Below, one piece after another: positions 28,549 to 38,100 of a stretch of DNA of 38,797 nt. The notes beneath the pieces were generated by a model. That model did not search any database. It worked only from the letters and a program-made list of their open reading frames with translations, and had not been told where the DNA came from. A program made the translations under genes and the position numbers. Position 1 is the stretch's first letter. Each line of letters begins with the position of its first letter. Origin of the DNA: Heliophilum fasciatum (GTDB taxonomy: Bacteria > Bacillota > Desulfitobacteriia > Heliobacteriales > Heliobacteriaceae); assembly GCF_004341395.1 (NCBI RefSeq), contig NZ_SLXT01000026.1, forward strand, positions 1 through 38,797, given 5' to 3'.

Positions 28549-29609
28549 TCAGGCAACTTTTACCCGTTTTTGAAGGCGTAAAATCTCTTGAGATTTGGCA
28601 TTTTTATTTCGCCAGCGTAGGTAGGATTGAATCGCATCAGCTAACGCTGCATGATCAGGATAATCCGAGCCCGACAGCACAAAATGCCGTAAGGGCGCAA
28701 AGTGGCACTCGATCCGATTGAGCCACGATGAGTAGGTTGGTGTAAAGACAAGTTCCACGTTGTTTTGCTCGGCCCATTCACGAACAAGCTTCGTTTTGTG
28801 GGGCGAAAAGTTATCAAGAATGATATACAACCGTTCGGAACGATGAAACCGACGTCGTAGTACCTTGAGGAACGCAAGAAACTCTTTACTGGTTTTTCGT
28901 AAGTGATTATGCCCATAAAGCTTATCACCCTTGAGATCATAGGCAGCCAAAAGATGTCGAACCCCGTGCGTTCGACTGTAATCGGCGCGACGGCGCTGGG
29001 GTTTTCCTTTTGGAAACCAGCCTTTGCCGGGATATGGTCGGATCTCCAGTGGACCAAATTCGTCCACGCAAACTACACGTCCGTCGGTGGGTGGCGTTTG
29101 GTAGAGCGATTCGATGCGTTTTTTTTAACCTCAAACTCAGGATCTTTCGAACTTTTCCATGTTTTCGTGTTCTGATAGGTGATATTGGCCTTATCAAGAA
29201 TGACACGTACGGTTTCGGCAGTGATGGTCTTCACAATGCCTTTTTGCACAGCAGCGTTGGCCAGCTTGCTTAAGGACCATTGGGTGAATGGCATACCCGC
29301 AGCACGAGGCGGCATTTGAGCAAGTTGGATGATCATACTCCGTTGTTCCTCGGTAAATGTCGGTTTACGCCCGCCGCCGTAGTTAGGTTTTAATGAATCC
29401 CATCCGATTTTATTAAATTGATGAAGTACATCGCGAACATGATCTTCGCCACACTGATAGGATCGAGCGATTTCAGGCACTTTCATTTTTTGCGCCGAGG
29501 CAAGCAGAATCAAGGCACGCCGCATCGCAAACGATGTAGAGCCTCGGCGAGTAAGATGCAGTAGCTTATTTCCTTCTTCTTGGGTTAGTTCCCGTACGTA
29601 TACACACAT
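28549..29609 (-). CDS. IS630-family transposase, expressed through a -1 frameshift
   Basis: Two overlapping frames. The front (29609 to 29073; ATG 29609 chosen because GGAGG lies 8 nt upstream) has winged-helix/HTH features (SFAMRRALILLASAQKMKV, VRDVLHQFNKIGWDSL, GGGRKPTFTEEQ) and ends at a TAG. The back (to 28549) carries the DDE core: VVCVDEFGPL, YIILDNFSPHK, and SSWLNRIECHF with the glutamate. A slip back by one at the eight-A run (29119-29126 on the plus strand) joins them into DPEFEVKKKRIESLYQ, continuing smoothly to VDEFGP. Total about 353 residues, a normal IS630 length. The stop codon overlaps the left inverted repeat. Frameshift could be programmed or a mutation. Confidence 0.88.
29119..29126 (-). 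other. A8 slippery site in the transposase
   Basis: Eight consecutive A on the coding (minus) strand, in context GTT AAA AAA AAC. A -1 shift fuses the HTH and DDE frames. This is the only sequence in the overlap suited to slippage. Confidence 0.7.
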
Positions 29610-29745
29610 GGCCATCGCCTCCACCCATTCCTTTCGGCAGAGGGATGCTAAATTCCTTTAAATGTTAATTATTCCCACTAATTTTTCTAGGCTAACGTTC
29701 TCTGATGGGGCACTAAATTAGTCTCACCAATCATTCAGAACTCCC

Positions 29746-29858
29746 GTTGCAGTAGATGACCCGATGGATAGGGGATTGAAACTTTATGTAATCTACAAAG
29801 TAATTATTTCCTGACGGCGCACGTTGCAGTAGATGACCCGATGGATAGGGGATTGAAG
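29746..29858 (+). CRISPR. CRISPR array 3, distal part (2 repeats)
   Basis: A full repeat at 29746-29782, a 40-base spacer and a last repeat at 29823 that loses its final bases (GATTGAA then GAAC). The interrupted spacer ends at 29745. A terminator follows 13 bases later. Confidence 0.97.
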
Positions 29859-29870
29859 AACTGCAAAAGG

Positions 29871-29906
29871 AAAGGGACTTCCAATTCATTGGAAGCCCCT
29901 TTTACT
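29871..29906. terminator. Terminator between array 3 and the minus-strand gene
   Basis: Hairpin AAAGGGACTTCCAA (29871-29884), loop TTCA, TTGGAAGCCCCTTT (29889-29902), one A-C mismatch, with T-rich sequence on the right and A-rich sequence on the left. It ends array 3 and can also serve the convergent gene whose stop is at 29909. Confidence 0.8.
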
Positions 29907-29908
29907 TT

Positions 29909-30859
29909 TTAGTACCTGAATGTGAGTTGAAAAATGAACGGAGAAAACTGCGTGGTTTCTTTATTGTTTTTCAAAAACAAATCATAAGAAAAGAGTGCGG
30001 CCAGGTGAGCGATGCTGTGCCACACCTTCACACAGTTTTTTAAGGAATCCCTGTCATAAGAAGCTTCTAACAGGTCGGGAAAACCTTGCGCGGCTACTAG
30101 CATGTTTTTTTCGATCGTTGCTTCAGATACCATTTGGCATAGGGTTTTATAAATACTATCGTAGTTTTTCCAGGAATCCATATCGCTTACAGTTAACAAG
30201 GGTTTGCTGGAAATCTGGTTGCCAGAGGAGTCTGTGTTTATTAGTTTCCTTACCTTTGTAAGCTTGTCCTTTACAGGGAGATGAGGGTAGTTTACGTCCA
30301 ACGTATAATAGTAATAAAGATTTTCCAAGATGGTTTTTAATTCTTGATTCACCGTATCATATTGTCCGTACAACAAACTGTAGGCTAACCAGTTAAGCTT
30401 GTCTGATATCGAAGACATGTAGCAATAAAGGGTACATGAATTTAACAAGCCGGCATCCATTAGGTCATCACCAAGCAGGTGCAAAAAACTTCCAGACCAG
30501 TTGAGGTAGAAGTTTTGTATAAAGACGATTTCCCGTTTGACCTCTGGATCGATCATGGTATCTACGTATATTTCGCAATAATAGGGATGCATTCCAGGGT
30601 ATTTATCGATAATCTTCGCGATTTCTTGCCCTTTTTCGTTCAAAACAAGGGTCTTTTCCTGTTCATTATAGTGAAAGGCATCGTGGTATTTCTTGAGGAC
30701 GTTTTTAATGACAAGGGGATACTTTTTAGATATGTCATCGACATGAAGGCCCGGATTATCATAGATATCTTTGAAAAAATACATGTACACGATGGATCCC
30801 TCCCGATTGATACATAAATAGTCCTTGCCCCTACCAATGTTTGTAACAAAGTATGTCAC
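29909..30859 (-). CDS. Protein of unknown function divergent from the DUF4435 operon
   Basis: 316 residues from GTG 30859; no clear ribosome binding site, so the start is unsure. I recognise no family. Residues about 25-80 (IYDNPGLHVDDISKKYPLVI, then LVLNEKGQEIAKII) could be a winged-helix domain. The rest is helical and tyrosine-rich, and near the C-terminus KVWHSIAHLAALFSYDLF resembles the R-x4-H helix of HEPN proteins but lacks the arginine (inference). No membrane segment or signal peptide seen. It shares the 179-base intergenic region with the divergent operon, so it may be its regulator or partner. Confidence 0.7.
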   Translation of the reverse strand: MTYFVTNIGRGKDYLCINREGSIVYMYFFKDIYDNPGLHVDDISKKYPLVIKNVLKKYHDAFHYNEQEKTLVLNEKGQEIAKIIDKYPGMHPYYCEIYVDTMIDPEVKREIVFIQNFYLNWSGSFLHLLGDDLMDAGLLNSCTLYCYMSSISDKLNWLAYSLLYGQYDTVNQELKTILENLYYYYTLDVNYPHLPVKDKLTKVRKLINTDSSGNQISSKPLLTVSDMDSWKNYDSIYKTLCQMVSEATIEKNMLVAAQGFPDLLEASYDRDSLKNCVKVWHSIAHLAALFSYDLFLKNNKETTQFSPFIFQLTFRY

Positions 30860-31038
30860 GGTATGTCACAGTGGCTTACTTCGTCAGACTTTCACGAAAG
30901 CGGCTTCCATGGAAAGAGCATTGGAGGCTTTTGCTTATATTTTAAGTGAATTGTAATTCCCTGTGAATGAGAAAAGGGAGGAATCCCCCTGTTTTTGTAG
31001 AAAATAAATGAAATTATTTTACTATAGGGGGGTTCTTT
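30860..31038. other. Divergent intergenic region
   Basis: A tandem GTATGTCAC repeat (30851-30869) overlaps the minus-strand start. A small hairpin-like GGGAGGAATCCCCC lies near 30976. A/T-rich sequence with a TACTAT -10-like element precedes the AGGGGGG ribosome binding site of the DUF4435 gene. Promoters for both directions must lie here, but I cannot place them firmly. Confidence 0.4.
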
Positions 31039-31923
31039 TTGCGCCAACATCTAAAAAAAGAGCGGATATGCACAAAAGTGATCCTTTTGCGATCTCAACA
31101 TCCAAATAAATTATTTTTTCTGGTTGAAGGGGTTACGGACTCACGCTTTTATAGAAAGTTTGTGGATGGCCAAAGCTGTCACTTTGTAATCGGGGAGAGC
31201 AAAAGCAGTGTCCTTCAAGCCGTCGACACACTGGAAAAAGTAAAAGGCATCGATGCGGTAGCTGTTGTTGACTTGGATTATGATTTTGAAGAAAAAGCGT
31301 ATAACAAGCGAACGAATCTTTTCTATACAGATGGTCATGATCAGGAAATAATGCTCTTAAATTCCCCCGCTTTGAACAGTATCTTAATTGAATACGGTGA
31401 CCAAGAAAAAATCGCAATCATCGAAAAACAAACAGGAAATATTGTTAGCCAACTTGTCAAAGAGGCCGCTCTTCAAGTGGGATATCTCCGTTGGTATTCC
31501 CGTGAGGAAGAGCTTTCTTTGCGTTTCGATGGCCTTGACTTTTCTGCCTTTGTTTCTTCAGAAGACTTATCTGTGGATACAACCAAAATGATTCAAGCGG
31601 TTCGGGAGAACAGCTATCGGCCAGGATATGTGTCTGAAATAAATTTTTCCAATTGGAAAGCGAAGATGATGCAAAAGGGGATTTGCCCCTGGCTAATATG
31701 TTGTGGTCATGATGCTGTAAAAATATTGTTAATCGGCTTGAAGAGTATTTTCGGTTCTTATAACGCCCGTCATTTGCGTGAAGCAGCATTAGAAAGCGAT
31801 TTGCGTCTCGCCTATACGATTCATAATTTTGCGCAGACGGAGCTGTACCAAAATTTACTGCGTTGGGATGAGGAAAAGCGCAGATTTCTGATACGTGTCG
31901 GCCAAGCAAAAGAAGCCGTTTGA
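31039..31923 (+). CDS. DUF4435 / TOPRIM-like protein (AriB-like)
   Basis: 294 residues from TTG 31039, with AGGGGGG 6 nt upstream. Residues 24-40 (KLFFLVEGVTDSRFYRKF) and 74-82 (VAVVDLDYD) form the TOPRIM signature: glutamate E30 and the DxD pair D78/D80. This matches DUF4435, the fold of AriB, the toxic nuclease subunit of the PARIS anti-phage system (family knowledge). Length is close to AriB. It is followed after 38 bases by an ABC/SMC-like ATPase, the usual partner, but here the order is TOPRIM first, the reverse of the AriA-AriB order I know. Confidence 0.8.
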   Translation: MRQHLKKERICTKVILLRSQHPNKLFFLVEGVTDSRFYRKFVDGQSCHFVIGESKSSVLQAVDTLEKVKGIDAVAVVDLDYDFEEKAYNKRTNLFYTDGHDQEIMLLNSPALNSILIEYGDQEKIAIIEKQTGNIVSQLVKEAALQVGYLRWYSREEELSLRFDGLDFSAFVSSEDLSVDTTKMIQAVRENSYRPGYVSEINFSNWKAKMMQKGICPWLICCGHDAVKILLIGLKSIFGSYNARHLREAALESDLRLAYTIHNFAQTELYQNLLRWDEEKRRFLIRVGQAKEAV

Positions 31924-31961
31924 AATAGCGAATTTAACGATGAAGGTGGCTAGGGTTTCAT

Positions 31962-33299
31962 ATGAAGATTCAAAACCTATGGGTTGAAGGCCTTTTCGGC
32001 GAACATAATTACGAAGTTCCGCTTCATGAGTCGGGGATTACCGTCATTCATGCACCCAATGGACTCGGAAAGACGACGCTGCTGCGGTTGATCGATGGAG
32101 CACTGAACGGCCGTTTTTTTGAGCTACAAAAAATCCAGTTTGAGAAACTTGGGTTCTTATTTTCGGATGGCTCACGACTTTGTGTTTGTAAAGAACGTAA
32201 GGAACCGATGAAAATCGGAGAACAGGGACTGAAAAATATCTATTATGAGTTCCTTGATGCACAAGGGACTCCATATGAGTTTAAGCCTGAACATAAAGTA
32301 AGCTGGAATTATCCCTTAGGGCTGGTTGATGATCAATTACCTTTCCTGGAAAGAGTCGGTCCTGAGCTTTGGGAGCATAGAGAGACGGGTGAATATCTCG
32401 ATTATAAAGATGTGCTCAAAAAGTATGGAAATCGCCTTCCCATGGCGGCCGAATATGACTGGCCGGATTGGTTGAAGAAGATCCGTCGTCAATTGCCTGT
32501 TCACTTTATCAGTGCCCATCGGCTTTTAAAAGCGCCCTATGAGTTGAAAAGCGAAATTCACGGAGCAGAGCGGTTAGTGCCGGCAGTGCGTTATTTTTCT
32601 GAGCAACTGGTCAAAACCTTTCGGGCCAAGCTTGCAGCTTCAGCCGATATCAATCAAGCGTTGGATCGCTCCTTCCCCAGTCGTCTTGTTACTGAGGCAT
32701 CGAAAGAAATGCATGACAGTTCATGGTCGCAAGATTACTTGGAAAACAAATTGAATGATTTAGCCCATCAGCGTGCGCGATTGGCCCATGTAGGCCTGTT
32801 GGACACAGCCGATGCAGGTCCGCCGATCGGTAAAGTAGCCCTTGATGAATTCACTTGTCGTGTTCTCAATTTATATATAGAAGACATGGAGAAGAAACTG
32901 GCGGTTTTCTATGACCTGGAACGACGCTTAAATATGTTCCTGGCTTTAGTGAACTCCAAGTTTCAGCATAAGGAATTAGTTATCGATCGGGAGAAAGGCT
33001 TCGTCATTCAAAAGAGTAACTCTGGTCAATTCTTGCCGGTAGACAGCCTCTCTTCGGGCGAACAGCACCTGCTTGTCCTCTATTATCAACTGCTTTTCCG
33101 GGAGGAGCCCAATGAACTCGTCTTAATTGATGAGCCGGAACTATCGCTGCACATCGCTTGGCAAGGAGAGTTTCTCGATGACTTGTATCAGATACATCGC
33201 TTGAACGGTATTTCCGTAGTATTAGCCACTCATTCACCAGATATCATTGACGGGGAGTGGGAGTTGACAGTTGAGTTGGAGCAAAAATCTAATCGATGA
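31962..33299 (+). CDS. ABC/SMC-like AAA ATPase (AriA-like)
   Basis: 445 residues from ATG 31962 (GAAGGTGG upstream). Walker A HAPNGLGKTTLLRL at residues 30-43, ABC signature SLSSGEQHLLVLYYQ, Walker B ELVLIDEPELSLH, and the switch histidine in VVLATHSPDII near the C-terminus. There is a long helical insert between the two halves. This is the AAA_15/AAA_21 architecture of OLD, Gabija-like and AriA ATPases. With DUF4435 next to it, the closest model is AriA, a sensor ATPase that holds its TOPRIM partner inactive. The cyclase gene starts 9 bases after the stop, so the three are one operon. Confidence 0.85.
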   Translation: MKIQNLWVEGLFGEHNYEVPLHESGITVIHAPNGLGKTTLLRLIDGALNGRFFELQKIQFEKLGFLFSDGSRLCVCKERKEPMKIGEQGLKNIYYEFLDAQGTPYEFKPEHKVSWNYPLGLVDDQLPFLERVGPELWEHRETGEYLDYKDVLKKYGNRLPMAAEYDWPDWLKKIRRQLPVHFISAHRLLKAPYELKSEIHGAERLVPAVRYFSEQLVKTFRAKLAASADINQALDRSFPSRLVTEASKEMHDSSWSQDYLENKLNDLAHQRARLAHVGLLDTADAGPPIGKVALDEFTCRVLNLYIEDMEKKLAVFYDLERRLNMFLALVNSKFQHKELVIDREKGFVIQKSNSGQFLPVDSLSSGEQHLLVLYYQLLFREEPNELVLIDEPELSLHIAWQGEFLDDLYQIHRLNGISVVLATHSPDIIDGEWELTVELEQKSNR

Positions 33300-33308
33300 G
33301 AAGATGAG

Positions 33309-34763
33309 GTGATTCCTATTAAAGAACAGTTAATATTTGGGTATATCGCGTTTTCTGACTTAAAGGGCTTTTCGTCTCTGAATCCTGAGGAATTGAAAAA
33401 ATATCATGAAATCCTGTTGCCTAAGTTAGGTGAAGTTTTGGGCGGTTTAATAAAAAAGGCCATAGTCTATAACACTTGGGGAGATGCATTGTTTACAGTA
33501 TTTGAATCGGCGAAAGAGGCCACTGAATTTACCCTGCAATACCGTGATTTTTTTGAAAAGGAAGACATCACTATCCGCCCACGAATTAGTTTGCATTATG
33601 GTGAAGTTTCGGTTTTCAACGACCCGATTTTAGGGCGTACGAATGCCGTTGGAGAAAACATAAATTTGACAGCTCGAATTGAACCGGTCACCTTACCCGG
33701 TGAGATTTTTATATCTAAAGATGCCTATGATCAACTCATTATTATGTGTCCGCATTTGCGCTATGATCGGTTGGAATCGATTAAATTACCCAAAGATGCA
33801 GGCACAATCGATCTCTATTGGATGCGCCGCCACGAAGAAGTGGCGATGGGAAAAGAGTCGCCGAAAGAGCGGTTATATAGATTGCGCGATGATATTCGGT
33901 ACTTTGAAAAGGAATTAAAGCAAACGCTGATCCCCCGATTTTTTGCTGAAGACGTACCTTCGATTGTGGAAATCGATACGGCGCAGATCGGTAAATTTAT
34001 CGAGAATAAGAGTGCCTTTGAATTAGTTTGCTATGCTAATAAGTTAATGAATTCCGGCGATTATTTGAATGCCCTGGCCTGTGCAGACGCAGTAGAGAGC
34101 AGCGTAGAAAAAGTATTTGACTGTACCGTTCGTCCTTATGAAGGCAAGATGGCAGAAGTTCGCATCACCTGTCTATCTCATTTAGGTAGGTATGATGAAG
34201 CGGCCCAACTCGCTTTGCGGCTAATGGATAGAGATACCGCTAATTTTGAGCCCATTTGTTTACTTGCCGATCAGATTAAGAAAAAAGCACTAGCTCCATT
34301 GGAAGATGGCGTATCTTCTTGGTATGACATTGAAGACGATATTGAAAAATACAAGGCATTAAAACATGCCCGTTACTTATATCAATTTGCTTCACGTCGG
34401 GCCGGGGAGCATGCCTATTATCCTTTGATTAATTTTGCTTATCTTTCTGCTATGTTGGATCCGCTGGAACCCTCCGATGTAGCTGCATACATACTCCATG
34501 AATATAATCATTTACGGGGACGCCATTGGTGGGTTGATATTACGTTAGCAGAAGCGGCTATGCTCATGGAAGATTATACGGATGCCTTAGAGCGAGTGGC
34601 CAATGCCATTAAAATACACCAGCCCGATCCCAAAAAATTAGACATCGTGAGCAGGGATATTCGCTTGTATATAAAGGCTTTGCAAGAGCGGGATTTGAAT
34701 TTGGAACGTAATGTTCGGCCGATTCTGGCGGCAATCAATGAAGGGCTGAATTGTATTAAATAA
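33309..34763 (+). CDS. Class III nucleotidyl cyclase domain with C-terminal TPR-like region
   Basis: 484 residues. Residues 8-170 are a class III cyclase: metal aspartates D17 (FSDLKGFSS) and D59 ([14 protein letters not shown]), RISLHYGEV, and [18 protein letters not shown] with N119 and R123 in transition-state positions. All catalytic residues I can place are present, so it should be active; whether the product is cAMP, cGMP, cCMP or cUMP cannot be read. Residues 230-484 are helical repeats ([37 protein letters not shown]), TPR-like. No membrane segment. GTG 33309 chosen; the ribosome binding site is weak, and ATT 33318 lies better behind GAGGTG. Nine bases after the ATPase, so co-transcribed. 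Confidence 0.8.
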   Translation: MIPIKEQLIFGYIAFSDLKGFSSLNPEELKKYHEILLPKLGEVLGGLIKKAIVYNTWGDALFTVFESAKEATEFTLQYRDFFEKEDITIRPRISLHYGEVSVFNDPILGRTNAVGENINLTARIEPVTLPGEIFISKDAYDQLIIMCPHLRYDRLESIKLPKDAGTIDLYWMRRHEEVAMGKESPKERLYRLRDDIRYFEKELKQTLIPRFFAEDVPSIVEIDTAQIGKFIENKSAFELVCYANKLMNSGDYLNALACADAVESSVEKVFDCTVRPYEGKMAEVRITCLSHLGRYDEAAQLALRLMDRDTANFEPICLLADQIKKKALAPLEDGVSSWYDIEDDIEKYKALKHARYLYQFASRRAGEHAYYPLINFAYLSAMLDPLEPSDVAAYILHEYNHLRGRHWWVDITLAEAAMLMEDYTDALERVANAIKIHQPDPKKLDIVSRDIRLYIKALQERDLNLERNVRPILAAINEGLNCIK

Positions 34764-34765
34764 CT

Positions 34766-34900
34766 CTTCTGCGGAACCCCTCTTTTAGCCGTATTGGCTA
34801 CGAGTTTTTGCCCTTTTTACGGCTAGGTGAATGGATTCATGTCGGGAAAGGAACCGTCTTTGGCATGGGACGTATGCGAATTGCCGTTGTGGGGAAATGA
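34766..34900 (+). pseudogene. C-terminal remnant of a second cas6
   Basis: An open stretch of about 44 codons ending in TGA at 34898 encodes [20 protein letters not shown] followed by [14 protein letters not shown]. This is the C-terminal glycine-rich RNA-binding loop of Cas6; the intact Cas6 at 21434 has LPLFVWGQLTHVGKATSFGL in the same place. There is no start codon or N-terminal part: the sequence upstream belongs to the cyclase gene. It sits directly before the array 4 leader, as the intact cas6 (plus the RHH gene) sits before the relic leader. Confidence 0.85.
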
Positions 34901-34929
34901 ACAAGGAAAGGGGAGGGATTGATGTTTAG

Positions 34930-35153
34930 GTATGGAATGGGTAGAATATTGACGTGAGCTTATTTGAATCCCCAGTTAGGGATACGACGAGGGATAGCAA
35001 GGCTGGATTCCAGCTGGATGATTCTAGCATTTTCGCAAGGGATGGCGGTTTTTTAACGGTTTGATGCCTTGCGAAAAATCGTCGGTATTTGGACGGTGCA
35101 GTAAAGCCGGAAAGCCTTGATTTTGCTGGGTTTTTTGTTTGAGTACAGTTGCG
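34930..35153 (+). promoter_or_regulatory. Leader of CRISPR array 4
   Basis: GGTAGAATA (34940-34948), the best-preserved inverted repeat TTTTCGCAAGG (35030-35040) / CCTTGCGAAAA (35067-35077), and AAGCCTTGATTT (35112-35123) ending 30 bases before the first repeat. Between the arms, GCGGTTTTTTAACGGTTTG carries two CGGTTT copies 11 bases apart. Confidence 0.8.
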
Positions 35154-38100
35154 GTTACAGTGGATGACCCGATGAAAAGGGGATTGAAACGAACCTAAAC
35201 CGGATGCGCGCCTTCAAGCGTGCCTAGTTACAGTGGATGACCCGATGAAAAGGGGATTGAAACAATGGTGTGATTGTACTTGGAGGCGGGAAGTATGCTG
35301 CGTTACAGTGGATGACCCGATGAAAAGGGGATTGAAACAACGAAGGTTTGTTGCGCCGCTGTCGACCTTTGTCGGTTACAGTGGATGACCCGATGAAAAG
35401 GGGATTGAAACAGAATGATGAATTTGTGATCAGCTACGATCGCGGCGAGTTACAGTGGATGACCCGATGAAAAGGGGATTGAAACTTTCCAGTATCACCT
35501 GGTTGGCCAGTGCTTGCTCCGCGTTACAGTGGATGACCCGATGAAAAGGGGATTGAAACTCTTGAATACGATAACTGCCTAACTTTAATGTGATTGGTTA
35601 CAGTGGATGACCCGATGAAAAGGGGATTGAAACTCCAGGCATGGATCTCGTCCATCAGCGCGCCGTGGAGTTACAGTGGATGACCCGATGAAAAGGGGAT
35701 TGAAACACGGGGTGCGGGATGTGGCCGGGGTGGAGCGAGTACGGTTACAGTGGATGACCCGATGAAAAGGGGATTGAAACTTCCATATACTCCAAGCCTT
35801 TTTCCTCAACATACTTGTTACAGTGGATGACCCGATGAAAAGGGGATTGAAACCAACAAACGCCTTCTTCATCAATGGCACCGAGTATTGTTACAGTGGA
35901 TGACCCGATGAAAAGGGGATTGAAACAAGGGGATTTCTTGATTGCCATTGCCGCCCTTTCTGTTACAGTGGATGACCCGATGAAAAGGGGATTGAAACTG
36001 TTGGATATTCAAAGATGAAATTCATCAATTCCCGTTACAGTGGATGACCCGATGAAAAGGGGATTGAAACTATTTTTTATGAAAATCAGTATGAATATCT
36101 TTTGTCAAGTTACAGTGGATGACCCGATGAAAAGGGGATTGAAACGATAATAAATTAACTGTATTTTATCTTGTCGATGAAGTTACAGTGGATGACCCGA
36201 TGAAAAGGGGATTGAAACGTGCCCAGAAGGGGTATTTGGGGGTTTGTCCCACTGACGTTACAGTGGATGACCCGATGAAAAGGGGATTGAAACCGGATTA
36301 CCCGGATTGCGATGAATAAGCAAGAAGCGTTACAGTGGATGACCCGATGAAAAGGGGATTGAAACTTGTTGAATGCTTGTTGCAGCGGTCGGTAGGTATT
36401 GGGTTACAGTGGATGACCCGATGAAAAGGGGATTGAAACTCGCAAAGCCCTGTACTGTGATTATTTCCGTAGGTAAGTTACAGTGGATGACCCGATGAAA
36501 AGGGGATTGAAACATCGCGAAGTTGTTGACGTTCACGTTCGTTGGTATCGTTACAGTGGATGACCCGATGAAAAGGGGATTGAAACAAGAAGAATATGAA
36601 CTGATCCATGAACGTCTCCAATGTTACAGTGGATGACCCGATGAAAAGGGGATTGAAACTTGGTTGCGCCCCTTGATCGGGCGAATGTTTTCGTTTGTTA
36701 CAGTGGATGACCCGATGAAAAGGGGATTGAAACCTTTCCATGCTAGGACAGCCACAAGCTCCCAACCGGGTTACAGTGGATGACCCGATGAAAAGGGGAT
36801 TGAAACATTGCCGTGCTGCCGCCCAAGAGGCCCGGATTGCCGTTACAGTGGATGACCCGATGAAAAGGGGATTGAAACGGGCGGAACTCGGGTTAAAGCC
36901 TGACTATACACTGGGTTACAGTGGATGACCCGATGAAAAGGGGATTGAAACTTCTATCATACAAATCTACCTTTTTTACTACCATGGTTACAGTGGATGA
37001 CCCGATGAAAAGGGGATTGAAACAATCTTGATTCGTCAGCTTATCCTTCTCCGTGTGGAGTTACAGTGGATGACCCGATGAAAAGGGGATTGAAACTGGA
37101 AAACCTCGGCGGGATTCGCAAACGGGAGAAAGTTACAGTGGATGACCCGATGAAAAGGGGATTGAAACTCTCTTTTTTCTCGGTGTCCCGACGAATCCTA
37201 GAGCGTTACAGTGGATGACCCGATGAAAAGGGGATTGAAACGAAGCAAAGGCAAGATAACGGGGATCCAGTTCCCAAGTTACAGTGGATGACCCGATGAA
37301 AAGGGGATTGAAACTTACGATCGATTGGTCGTACAAGTCTTTGCCGTTTTGTTACAGTGGATGACCCGATGAAAAGGGGATTGAAACGAGTGATCGCATC
37401 AAGGCGAGTGTGGCGCCGGGCGTGGTTACAGTGGATGACCCGATGAAAAGGGGATTGAAACCGACATATACGATTAACAGCACGACCGGCGCTGTAACGT
37501 TACAGTGGATGACCCGATGAAAAGGGGATTGAAACACACAATCCTTTGGCAGTTACTTTATGTTCGCATCCAGTTACAGTGGATGACCCGATGAAAAGGG
37601 GATTGAAACGTTCAGGACTCCATTCAGTGTTTTTATCACCGTCGCGTTACAGTGGATGACCCGATGAAAAGGGGATTGAAACTATCCGCAGGGAGCAACG
37701 CGCTTACAGGGTTGCGAATGTTACAGTGGATGACCCGATGAAAAGGGGATTGAAACCCGTTGTCTTGGCCGGCGCGCCCGTTGTTGGCGACAGTTACAGT
37801 GGATGACCCGATGAAAAGGGGATTGAAACTGTGATTAAAGTCAAGCGCTTCCCGATTCGCGTCGGCGGTTACAGTGGATGACCCGATGAAAAGGGGATTG
37901 AAACCTGCAATATTGCGCTCCTTGGGAAGCATCTTTAGGGTTACAGTGGATGACCCGATGAAAAGGGGATTGAAACAGCCTTACTGCATGTTCAGCGATC
38001 ATATTTCCTTTCAGTTACAGTGGATGACCCGATGAAAAGGGGATTGAAACTCGAAAGGAGCGGTAGCGATGACAGTACTGGGATTAGTTACAGTGGATGA

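Larger units (their letters stand above)
28541..29713 (-). mobile_element. IS630-family insertion sequence inside a CRISPR spacer
   Basis: 1173 bases bounded by TA dinucleotides (28539-28540 and 29714-29715), the target duplication typical of IS630/Tc1-mariner elements. Terminal inverted repeats share TGCCCCATCAG (left 28542-28552; right 29702-29712 as its complement), with weaker matching further in (about 18 of 24 positions). Removing the element and one TA leaves a 36-base spacer, exactly the usual size here. The element carries one transposase gene in two frames, opposite to the array. Confidence 0.93.

Noticed and set aside
31039-33299. Calling the pair simply PARIS (AriA/AriB)
   Set aside because: Domains and lengths agree, but gene order is reversed and a cyclase gene is tightly linked, so the plain label would hide the unusual part.
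31039-34763. Calling the cyclase operon a type III CRISPR signalling module
   Set aside because: There is no Cas10, Csm or Cmr gene, no CARF or SAVED domain was recognised, and the cyclase is a class III nucleotidyl cyclase, not a Palm-type oligoadenylate synthase.
33309-34763. Calling it a standard Pycsar system
   Set aside because: No membrane or TIR effector gene follows the cyclase; the neighbours are an ATPase and a TOPRIM protein.
34785-34830. TAGCCGTA / TACGGCTA inverted repeat as a terminator after the cyclase gene
   Set aside because: The loop is long, there is no T-run after the second arm, and the sequence reads through as Cas6-like coding.
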